NCBI GenBank assembly: GCA_002451555.1
Contig: DKCU01000163.1
Location: 1-7,315 of the forward strand
Reading direction: 5' to 3'
DNA length: 7,315 nt
Source: Candidatus Segatella albertsiae
Lineage (GTDB): Bacteria > Bacteroidota > Bacteroidia > Bacteroidales > Bacteroidaceae
Each line of letters starts with the position of its first letter. The first letter of the stretch is position 1. Made by a program: the position numbers and the translations under genes. The notes beneath the pieces were generated by a model, which worked only from the letters and a program-made list of their open reading frames with translations, was not told where the DNA came from and made no database searches. Of this stretch, positions 1 through 6,025 are shown piece after piece.

Positions 1-114
1 ATCGGGGTGCTGTAATCAGTTTGTAACATTCACTACAATCATTCGTTGTTTTTAATCATTTTTCCTAAAAAAACAAAGAAATTTCGCTCTCTAAAGTTAA
101 ATATCTTAAAATTA

Positions 115-123
115 CCCCCCCCC
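115..123 (+). repeat. C9 homopolymer upstream of the probable promoter
   Basis: Nine C in a row stand out in a very AT-rich stretch, about 50 bp before the -7 element at 173. Such tracts can change length by slippage. No coding frame runs through it, so any effect would be on promoter activity. Confidence 0.7.
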
Positions 124-172
124 GAATAACCTTTATTAACATAAATTTCTAACAACCTATCGAATTAAATGG

Positions 173-180
173 TACTTTTG
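173..180 (+). promoter_or_regulatory. Probable Bacteroidota -7 promoter element (TACTTTTG)
   Basis: TACTTTTG matches the Bacteroidota -7 consensus TAnnTTTG at every fixed base and is followed by C, as is common. The expected TTTG -33 box is not clear: the nearest candidate is TTTC at 146-149, at a spacing of 23. The start of transcription would fall near 187. The other candidate, TACCCTTG at 271-278 with TTTG at 244-247, has one mismatch and a long 23-nt spacer, so this one is preferred with moderate confidence. Confidence 0.5.
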
Positions 181-374
181 CGCATGAATTGATTATTGAT
201 CATCTTATAGCAGTTATGTTTTAGACATTTGTGACTGACTTCTTTTGCTGCAAGGTACATTGATTTTTATTACCCTTGTTTTTGCATTCCTACTACTTGA
301 AGATTGATTTTTTATTCTTCAGAAAACAGCTCATATTTAGCTCATAGGGAAGAACAACTTTAAAGAAGTGATAT

Positions 375-454
375 TTCAAGAAAGTAAAACCTCAAGAATT
401 GTATAACTTCAAGAAAGTAAAACCTCAAGAATTGTATAACTTCAAGAAAAGTAT
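375..454 (+). repeat. 33-bp tandem repeat, 2.4 copies, in the 5' leader
   Basis: Two identical 33-bp copies occupy 375-407 and 408-440. A partial third copy starts at 441 and diverges after about 10 bases. Each copy is itself two related halves, TTCAAGAAAGTAAAAC (16 bp) and CTCAAGAATTGTATAAC (17 bp), so the core YTCAAGAA recurs five times at 375, 391, 408, 424 and 441. The array ends about 30 bp before the ribosome binding site, so it lies in the transcribed leader. It could be a protein-binding array on DNA or RNA, or a copy-number-variable spacer. The frame through the repeats that avoids internal stops has no start codon, so it is not taken as coding. Confidence 0.9.
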
Positions 455-483
455 ATCTTCCATATCAGAGTAATTGTATATAT

Positions 484-488
484 AGGAG
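484..488 (+). promoter_or_regulatory. Ribosome binding site AGGAG for the surface protein
   Basis: AGGAG lies 8 nt before the ATG at 497. It is the best Shine-Dalgarno match in the window, in a phylum that often lacks one. It fixes the start of the large gene and suggests efficient translation. Confidence 0.75.
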
Positions 489-496
489 AAAAAGAT

Positions 497-3400
497 ATGG
501 TATGTAAAAAACTTAGGGGAGCCGTAATGATATTGGCTACCTTGCTGTCGATGATTGCAAGCAACATCCAGGCAGCAGACGAGACTGAGACTTCGACTCA
601 GGGTAACACCTACTGGGAGAAAAGTTCACCGGATAAGAAGATGACTCTTACCCGAAGGATGGCCCTTGTCGGGCATAACTGTATGGTTAGCCGTACCGCA
701 GGAGGCATCTCCGTGGGCACGGGAACCGCCAACCTCAAGTATCTCTGTGACGATGACTTGAGCAATCATTTCACTGTTCCTTCCGTGGCTGATGTCAGCC
801 TCCTGTATGGCTCGCCTATCGTGGGAGTCAAGGACATGAAGCACTATTTCAGCAAGGACACGAAGGCAGGATTCAAAATCTCTGGACAGAGTGACGTATT
901 GAAACTCAGTGTATTACAAGCCAATTACCAAATCAACTTCTACAAGGATGGCGAATTCTTGAAGACCTCGGAAGTGGAGCAACTGGGCTTCACCGTACTG
1001 GACTTGAATGTCGGTGACATCAACCTCGGAAGCGACGCGGTGGATGTTGTCGCCAAAGACCAGCCTGACGAGGAATACGACGAGATTGCCTTGGTAGGTA
1101 AGAGCGGCATAGACCTCAGCGTGGTCAAAGGACTCGAAATCTACTATGCCTTCGTGGGTGATGCGGAATACTCGCTCACCAACACTCGCATCAAGGACTA
1201 TGACCCGAATATCACGGTAGATGCGAGCAACTCATCCAGTCATCTTACTAGCAAGAACTTATGCGATGATGACCTAACCAACGAATGTGTCATATCGGCA
1301 GGGTTACAGTTGGGTTCATCAGGTTCTGCCTCCGTCAAAGCCATCAATAGCGAGAAGTCAGACGAAGAAGTGTTCCCTGAAGGAACAGAGATTGGTTTTG
1401 TGTATAATACAACTAAAGTGGTGAGCGTTGCCCCCACCCCAACGATTTTCTTATACGACAAAGACGGCAACAAGGTTTGCGAGAAAGCCATTAATTCCAC
1501 GGTGCTAGGTGTGAGTCTGGGCAATAGCGACAAAAAAGTTTCCATCAAGGCACCATGTGCGTTCTCGGAAGCTAAATTTATGTCGTTCGGTGTGGAACTT
1601 TTAAGCGGCATCGGCGTGAAGTATGCCTTCATCGTACCTAAGCCTATCTCGGCAGGCCACCAGTGCGAGATGAGTCCGAACGCCAGCGTGGCAGTGTGCA
1701 ACTGCGATGCCAAGTACAAGCTCGACTGGAACAAAGAAGACTATCCCGACGCTACATGGAGCATGATTTCTTGTGAGACAAACAAAGACGGAGTGAAAGT
1801 AGATGAGAAAGACAAAGTATCTTTCGACCCTACTACCAATATGCTCGACTTCGGCAAGACCGATGCCTACAAGGAAGACTCACAATATGGCATTGATGTC
1901 GTGATGCGACTCACCAATACCGATGGCTGCTATCAGGACATCACCATCCACTATGGTGGCAAGGAAAGCGACCAAGCAGCCAGCAAGAAAGGAGAATATA
2001 TTCTGACGAACTCCGACGGAACCAACCCTGAATACACGTTGGGAGACGGTACGGACATAGGTGTAGATATTTTAAAATTTGTAAAGAACTCTAAGAACAT
2101 CTTGACATCCAACCTCTCAGACTATGCCACTTATGTCGGTGGAATCAATCTAGGAAGCACTTATCTCTGCAGCATCAAGAAGAAAGACGGTTACATCTCC
2201 GATGGAAGCAAAGCTGTACAAGCTGGTTTTGTGACCACAGCGAAAGGAAGCGGATTGAGTGCCGATGTTCTGAAACTAATGAATGTGAAAATCTACAAAG
2301 ACGGCAAGGAAGTGGGTAGTCAAATAAATGTCGATGCCATCGCCGCCAAGCTCATCGGTAGTGAAGATACTCACAAGGTGCGTTACAACATAAATGTACC
2401 AGCAGGTACAGCCTTCGATGAGATTCGCCTCTACTCAAATGGTTTGTTGGGTGCCAATCTCAGTGCCATGAACATTTACTATGCCTACACGGCAGATGCA
2501 AAAGCAAGACTTGACGACCCTGCAGAAGATGCAACCATCGTGTCATTCGACAACACAGGTGCTAGCATTGATGCCGACAAGACCTTGTTCGCCGCAGGTG
2601 TAAACATAGGCAATGGAGCAACCGATATCGCCAACTGCATTGATGGAAATTTAGGCAGTGATAGTAAAGAAGCTACCTACACCCTCCTCCCTGTAACGCA
2701 AGTAGCAGGAGCCAACATTTTGGGTATCGACTTGGGGCTAACAGCTACCAAGAACAAGCAGTTGTTAATAGCAATTGACCAAGATGACTTAGGATTAGCA
2801 GTAACTTTGGCAAATGCCATGCAAGTGAAGACCTACAAAAGTGGTGTATATGAAGATGATGGCAAAACACCTAAAGCCATTGAGACCTATTCAGACTGGA
2901 GCGTGTTGGCTGCAAACGTTATCACTCGTGGAAAAATGGGCTATGTTGTTATCAATCCAAAAGAAGACTACGATGCAGTGACTATTACCAGTGGCAATGG
3001 AGCAAATGTGTTGAATGGTCTGAAGATTTATGGCATTTTGCTCAATAATGACAAGGATGCCAACGGTGTAGCCGATGATGAAATGCCAACAGAGGATTGC
3101 ACCGAGGAGCAAGACATCGTGTTCGACGAGTCAAAAGATCCTTCCGAGAAGACAAAAGCTTACAAGGACGGAATCACGATGTACTTCAAGCGTACGTTCG
3201 TAAGTCCTAAGACGGAAGGAGCAACAGGCGCATGGAACTCACTTGTATTGCCAGTGAGCTTGAACAAGGCACAATTCCACAAGGCGTTCGGCGACGATGC
3301 CAAACTTGCCAAGGCTGACAAATTGTACGAGACCGTGAGCGACGGCGTAGAGCATCGCATCATCGGATTCAAGACTGTGGAGGAGCCTACCAACGATGGC

Positions 3401-3988
3401 GACGACATGCTTATCAGCGACGAGCCATACATCATCTGGTTGTCGAAGGAATTCGTGGATGACCACAAGAACAGCACAAAGAGTTACACCACATGGGATG
3501 AGGGTGCAGACAGACCGATAAGCGGCGAGATTTACATCGTAGATAAAGCAGATGGCGGCGTAAGCTATGCGACTCAAGAAGTCAGAACCATCAGCGATGA
3601 AAAGTTCACCATTGCAACTTCACTTCAGAACGAGTGGAAGCTTTACGACATGGATATGTATGGAAGCTATGCCCCTCACACAACATTGCCAGCAGACTCA
3701 TACATATTTAATAATGGTGACTTATACCACTTGACATCATCCTCACACTGGATGAAGGGATTCCGTTGTTGGCTCCAACCAAATAGAGACAAGACTGCCA
3801 GCACCAGTGCCAAGGAGTTCAGCCTGGGCATCAGCGATGGCGAGACCACACGCATCGTGGGCATCACCAACCTAGCTAGCGCAAAGTCTGGCAAGGTATA
3901 TAACCTCAACGGACAGGAGGTAGATGCCTTGACAGGTGTGCAACCTGGCATCTACATCGTCAACGGCAAGAAGGTGGTAATCAAGTAA
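497..3988 (+). CDS. Large secreted repeat-containing surface protein with C-terminal sorting-like tail
   Basis: This 1163-residue exported protein is probably displayed on the cell surface; its ligand or activity is unknown. Residues 1-26 form a Sec signal peptide (basic start, hydrophobic stretch, IQA/A cleavage). Four divergent beta-rich units follow at about 50-225, 240-385, 525-675 and 690-855. Each has an N-terminal Asp-rich segment, a YKDG-like turn (residues 149, 320, 600, 780) and a closing IYYAY-type strand (about 215, 375, 660, 844). Residues 385-495 look like an Ig/PKD-like domain ending in DGCYQDITIHYG. DKDANGVADD at 852-861 resembles a calcium-binding loop. Residues 868-1120 hold a module often seen in Prevotella surface proteins (WNSLVLPV, EPYIIW, MKGFRCWL). 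The tail VYNLNGQ ... GIYIVNGKKVVIK (about 1134-1163) resembles a short type IX secretion or Por sorting domain. The start at 497 is set by AGGAG and the signal peptide. Structure is inferred by eye; no Pfam name is claimed. Confidence 0.85.
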   Translation: MVCKKLRGAVMILATLLSMIASNIQAADETETSTQGNTYWEKSSPDKKMTLTRRMALVGHNCMVSRTAGGISVGTGTANLKYLCDDDLSNHFTVPSVADVSLLYGSPIVGVKDMKHYFSKDTKAGFKISGQSDVLKLSVLQANYQINFYKDGEFLKTSEVEQLGFTVLDLNVGDINLGSDAVDVVAKDQPDEEYDEIALVGKSGIDLSVVKGLEIYYAFVGDAEYSLTNTRIKDYDPNITVDASNSSSHLTSKNLCDDDLTNECVISAGLQLGSSGSASVKAINSEKSDEEVFPEGTEIGFVYNTTKVVSVAPTPTIFLYDKDGNKVCEKAINSTVLGVSLGNSDKKVSIKAPCAFSEAKFMSFGVELLSGIGVKYAFIVPKPISAGHQCEMSPNASVAVCNCDAKYKLDWNKEDYPDATWSMISCETNKDGVKVDEKDKVSFDPTTNMLDFGKTDAYKEDSQYGIDVVMRLTNTDGCYQDITIHYGGKESDQAASKKGEYILTNSDGTNPEYTLGDGTDIGVDILKFVKNSKNILTSNLSDYATYVGGINLGSTYLCSIKKKDGYISDGSKAVQAGFVTTAKGSGLSADVLKLMNVKIYKDGKEVGSQINVDAIAAKLIGSEDTHKVRYNINVPAGTAFDEIRLYSNGLLGANLSAMNIYYAYTADAKARLDDPAEDATIVSFDNTGASIDADKTLFAAGVNIGNGATDIANCIDGNLGSDSKEATYTLLPVTQVAGANILGIDLGLTATKNKQLLIAIDQDDLGLAVTLANAMQVKTYKSGVYEDDGKTPKAIETYSDWSVLAANVITRGKMGYVVINPKEDYDAVTITSGNGANVLNGLKIYGILLNNDKDANGVADDEMPTEDCTEEQDIVFDESKDPSEKTKAYKDGITMYFKRTFVSPKTEGATGAWNSLVLPVSLNKAQFHKAFGDDAKLAKADKLYETVSDGVEHRIIGFKTVEEPTNDGDDMLISDEPYIIWLSKEFVDDHKNSTKSYTTWDEGADRPISGEIYIVDKADGGVSYATQEVRTISDEKFTIATSLQNEWKLYDMDMYGSYAPHTTLPADSYIFNNGDLYHLTSSSHWMKGFRCWLQPNRDKTASTSAKEFSLGISDGETTRIVGITNLASAKSGKVYNLNGQEVDALTGVQPGIYIVNGKKVVIK

Positions 3989-4047
3989 CCATCATGCTCC
4001 AAACTTCAAAGATAAACATCAAGGATACATTTTAAATTTCGGGAAAC

Positions 4048-4278
4048 ATGAAAAAGAATAGATATATAAGTCCTCGCATTTACTGCATACAGTTGGACAG
4101 CGAGGAGAGCCTGCTGGATACATCATCAGATCCAAGCCGAAGTGACAAGCGATGGCAACCGGGTGAAGACACGCCCACCATCGACATCAAGGAAGAAGGC
4201 GATGGCAACTTGGGAGCCTCTGACTCAGAGATCAGCGGTGCCAAGGGTTCCAGCTTCTCCTGGGACAGTTGGGACTAA
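4048..4278 (+). CDS. Small acidic protein of unknown function (76 residues)
   Basis: I do not recognise a named family. The start MKKNRYISPRIYCIQLDSEESLL resembles many short Bacteroidales proteins that open with MKK-YI-P, have a short beta-like segment, then an LL plus Ser-rich stretch. There is no signal peptide or membrane segment. The middle is low in hydrophobic residues and rich in Asp, Glu, Gly and Ser, so it is probably disordered. The end, GAKGSSFSWDSWD, repeats SWD twice (encoded by two copies of TGGGAC). The gene begins 59 bases after the surface-protein stop, with no promoter or terminator between, and is followed by a strong terminator, so the two are probably co-transcribed. It could be a chaperone, a regulator or a peptide product linked to the surface protein, but no modification enzyme is nearby. 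The ATG at 4048 has only a weak GGGA before it. Confidence 0.75.
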   Translation: MKKNRYISPRIYCIQLDSEESLLDTSSDPSRSDKRWQPGEDTPTIDIKEEGDGNLGASDSEISGAKGSSFSWDSWD

Positions 4279-4355
4279 CCTAACTTCCACAAGAAGCTAG
4301 ACACATCAACAATGATTCATCTTTTACTTATACACATATATATTGGGAAAACCTG

Positions 4356-4385
4356 GGCACTCCGAGCAATCGGGGTGCCTTTTTT
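4356..4385 (+). terminator. Intrinsic terminator after the surface-protein operon
   Basis: A 10-bp stem pairs GGCACTCCGA (4356-4365) with TCGGGGTGCC (4370-4379), with one G-U pair and a GCAA tetraloop. Six T follow at 4380-4385, then GTTGTTTTT. This is a textbook Rho-independent terminator on the + strand, 77 bases after the stop of the 76-residue gene. Confidence 0.93.
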
Positions 4386-4456
4386 GTTGTTTTTACCTCT
4401 CTCCAGAAAGGAAAGACACAAAATTACAGTGGATATTGAAAATAATGGCGAAAACA

Positions 4457-4488
4457 TTTGGTCGTTACAATAATTATCATTACCTTTG
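4457..4488 (+). promoter_or_regulatory. Bacteroidota promoter TTTG-N20-TACCTTTG ahead of the Rep-like gene
   Basis: TTTG at 4457-4460 and TACCTTTG at 4481-4488 are separated by exactly 20 nt, matching the known Bacteroides housekeeping sigma consensus in both boxes and spacing. Transcription should start near 4495. It lies about 70 bp past the terminator of the upstream operon, so it opens a new transcription unit. Confidence 0.8.
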
Positions 4489-4494
4489 CTGCAT

Positions 4495-4801
4495 CTTATT
4501 GGAAGAGGAAGCCATGGCTTAGGCTGTGGTGGAATCAAAAAAAATAAGATTTTGGGTTTGTCCCCTTTTATGTACCCATAGAGTTTGGTCGCTCTTGGTT
4601 GGGTATTTGCAATTATTGACAAATTCAAACGTAGCTCTGCTATGTCAATTCCGAATCATCGGATTTACATAGGCATGGTGGGGCAGTTTGAATAATTATT
4701 GCAAAATGCCCCAACAGACCAACCAAAAAATCGGGGCATATAAAAGGTATCCATTCTGCCCTTTCCATGTTTTTTATTTATATAAAAAAAAAAGCATTGA
4801 A
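4495..4801 (+). other. Long structured leader of the Rep-like gene, no coding region seen
   Basis: The leader between the predicted transcription start and the preferred ATG is about 300 nt. It holds a 12-bp perfect palindrome AAGCCATGGCTT at 4509-4520, with a two-codon ORF (ATG GCT TAG) inside and just after it; a small hairpin at 4629-4645 (TAGC-tct-GCTA core); TCCGA-atca-TCGGA at 4650-4663; the 41-bp dyad at 4676-4716; and a T6 ... A10 stretch at 4770-4793. The - strand frame across 4317-4628 reads straight through the terminator and is not credible as a gene. An untranslated leader or regulatory region is the simplest reading. Confidence 0.6.
4676..4716. repeat. 41-bp imperfect palindrome upstream of the Rep-like gene
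   Basis: TGGTGGGGCA (4676-4685) is the inverse of TGCCCCAACA (4707-4716) at nine of ten positions. Inside it, TTTG (4687-4690) pairs with CAAA (4702-4705), around an AT core AATAATTATT at 4691-4700. The dyad is nearly symmetrical about base 4696. It is too far upstream of the gene, and lacks a T run, to be a terminator. A binding site for a dimeric protein, for instance the Rep-like protein encoded just downstream, is a reasonable guess. A further GGGGCA lies at 4733-4738. Confidence 0.7.
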
Positions 4802-5941
4802 ATGTCAACAAACAATCGCCTTTGTCAAGCGGAAAGCCTAAAGGAAGAAGCTCAGACATCAAACCTAACCAACGAGCCTATGCTGCTAAAAGCAGAGACT
4901 CCAGTAAAAGACATCATCAGCATCTTGGGTGTGCAAGGTCTGATGTACAACAGCTACAATGTGCCCCAGCACAAGGTATTGATGACCATCATCAAGCACG
5001 CACAGCAAGTCATCAAAGGCTACGTAGTACCCCGACAGGTGACTCATGGGCAAATCCACATGGAACCTTCGCAAATCGCAGCGGGATATGTCGATGTAGA
5101 TTTTCCACTCAAAGAGTTCGGCTACCCTTCCTCCAACTATCCTTGGCTGAGAGGACTGCTCGAAAAGATGGGCGGAGACAACCTGCCCATCGACATCCCC
5201 TACAAAATGGGCGACAGCACATACTACAAGTCGTTCGACAGACTCTTCAAACCCGATTTCTACAAGACCCCAAACGGCACCTGGCACGTCAAACTGCGTT
5301 TCACCACCGAGACGATGCAGTTTTTCTATGCCTTCGACAAGGGAGTGACAAGCATCGACCTCAACGTACTCAACCGTTTCAAGAATGTATCGACACGCAA
5401 GTTCTACATCCTCATCCACTGTTGGGTGAACCATGGCTTCAGCACCATCACGCCCCAGCACCTCATCCGCCTGCTCTGCGGCAAGGATGCCTACAGATAC
5501 TACGGCGACCTGGAAAACAAACAGCTCCTCATCGCCAAGGACGAGATGAAGGCACTCTACGACAAAGGCCTCATCGACTCCTACTTCACTTACCTCCCCC
5601 ACTACAGCGACAACATCAAGCATGCCATGCCAGACCATATCTCTATCACCAAGCACGACAGGAAATATGTAGAGCCAACCGAAGACATGCTCAACGAACA
5701 GGAGTATTGGAGAAGGCAACTGAAAATCAAGCTCATACACTCATACGATGTGGATGGGAATACCGCCATGGACCTCAGTGCGCACATGAGAACCGACTAT
5801 GTGGGAGAGCTGCACGACTGGTTCTTGCGCAAGGACTTTTACATCGAAAAACAGCTGCACAAGAACAAGCCGATGAACAAGGGTGGCTATATCGTGGCAG
5901 GACTAAAAGGCTTCTTCAAGGACAAAGAAGAAGTGGCATAA
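4802..5941 (+). CDS. Rep_3/RepB-like replication initiator family protein
   Basis: This 379-residue protein looks like a double winged-helix DNA-binding protein of the plasmid initiator type (Rep_3/RepB). The first wing domain would span roughly residues 50-215 (start VPQHKVLMTIIKHAQ; DFPLKEFG and NYPWLRGLLEKMG further on). The second spans about 215-300, with FKNVSTRKFYILIHCWVN, a TPQHLIRLLCG helix and a YRYYGDLENKQLLIAKDEMK stretch. These match the order of the family pattern: helix, LYELL-like helix, LG, Y-YGDLK, LI--A--EI. In plasmids such proteins bind iterons and start replication; here no partition or mobilisation gene is seen, so the role could be chromosomal regulation. The ATG at 4802 is preferred. 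In-frame starts at 4688 (TTG) and 4706 (ATG) would add a Phe/Tyr/Lys-rich segment across the dyad and an A10 tract, and look untranslated. The family call is from pattern recognition only. Confidence 0.78.
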   Translation: MSTNNRLCQAESLKEEAQTSNLTNEPMLLKAETPVKDIISILGVQGLMYNSYNVPQHKVLMTIIKHAQQVIKGYVVPRQVTHGQIHMEPSQIAAGYVDVDFPLKEFGYPSSNYPWLRGLLEKMGGDNLPIDIPYKMGDSTYYKSFDRLFKPDFYKTPNGTWHVKLRFTTETMQFFYAFDKGVTSIDLNVLNRFKNVSTRKFYILIHCWVNHGFSTITPQHLIRLLCGKDAYRYYGDLENKQLLIAKDEMKALYDKGLIDSYFTYLPHYSDNIKHAMPDHISITKHDRKYVEPTEDMLNEQEYWRRQLKIKLIHSYDVDGNTAMDLSAHMRTDYVGELHDWFLRKDFYIEKQLHKNKPMNKGGYIVAGLKGFFKDKEEVA

Positions 5942-5959
5942 CATGAAAAACGAACAAAA

Positions 5960-5986
5960 GTTCAGAAAATATTTGGTTTTCTGAAC
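5960..5986. promoter_or_regulatory. Perfect inverted repeat around the -33 box, probable operator
   Basis: GTTCAGAAAA (5960-5969) and TTTTCTGAAC (5977-5986) are exact inverses around a 7-nt spacer, TATTTGG, that contains the TTTG -33 box. A further GAAC at 5952-5955 forms GAAC-AAAA-GTTC with the left arm, so three GAAC half-sites are present. There is no T run on the + strand, so it is unlikely to be the terminator of the preceding gene. A repressor bound here would block the promoter. The regulator is not identified. Confidence 0.65.
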
Positions 5987-6003
5987 AAAATGACGTACCT
6001 TTG
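5972..6003 (+). promoter_or_regulatory. Bacteroidota promoter TTTG-N20-TACCTTTG for the DUF4230 operon
   Basis: TTTG at 5972-5975 and TACCTTTG at 5996-6003 are spaced by 20 nt, identical in both boxes and spacing to the promoter at 4457-4488. The transcription start is expected near 6010. This rules out the ATG at 5990 as the start of the next gene and favours 6026, leaving a leader of only about 16 nt. Confidence 0.85.
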
Positions 6004-6025
6004 CACCCAAAACAAGACAATTAGA

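Larger units (their letters stand above)
1..496. other. Gene-free AT-rich upstream region and long 5' leader of the surface-protein operon
   Basis: No coding region could be supported on either strand. The stretch holds, in order: a C9 tract at 115-123; a -7 type promoter element at 173-180; a weaker promoter-like element TACCCTTG at 271-278; two alternative hairpins between 298 and 354; an 8-bp direct repeat AGCTCATA at 328-335 and 339-346, spaced one helical turn; the 33-bp tandem repeats at 375-454; and the ribosome binding site at 484-488. If transcription starts just after 180, the untranslated leader is about 310 nt. That is long for a bacterial mRNA and leaves room for control at the RNA level. 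This reading is inference from motifs. Confidence 0.7.

Noticed and set aside
375..473. Possible micro-ORF with 11-residue repeats (FKKVKPQELYN) encoded by the 33-bp repeats
   Set aside because: The frame is open from 372 to a TAA at 471-473, but a TGA lies at 369-371 and there is no start codon between. A GTG at 368 in another frame stops after 12 codons.
4048..4278. Small acidic protein as a RiPP precursor
   Set aside because: There is no leader/core split that I recognise and no modification enzyme, protease or peptide exporter in the window.
4317..4628. A 103-residue frame on the - strand between the two operons
   Set aside because: It reads through the intrinsic terminator and across the consensus promoter of the opposite strand, and has no family resemblance.
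4886..5740. A 284-residue open frame on the - strand inside the Rep-like gene
   Set aside because: Val- and Asp-rich antisense shadow with no signal, domain or promoter; typical of an antisense frame in a gene with GC-rich third positions.
4822..5946. A 374-residue open frame on the + strand overlapping the Rep-like gene in another frame
   Set aside because: Its product is dominated by Arg, His, Gln and Pro with no recognisable domain. It follows from the codon use of the real gene, whose own frame shows a coherent winged-helix pattern.
5960..5986. Inverted repeat as terminator of the Rep-like gene
   Set aside because: No T run follows on the + strand, and the dyad is centred on the -33 box of the next promoter; an operator is a better fit, though weak termination cannot be excluded.
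5990..6025. Longer start for the DUF4230-like lipoprotein at ATG 5990
   Set aside because: The extension overlaps the -7 promoter box, so it would not be transcribed, and it would bury the lipoprotein signal behind 12 residues.
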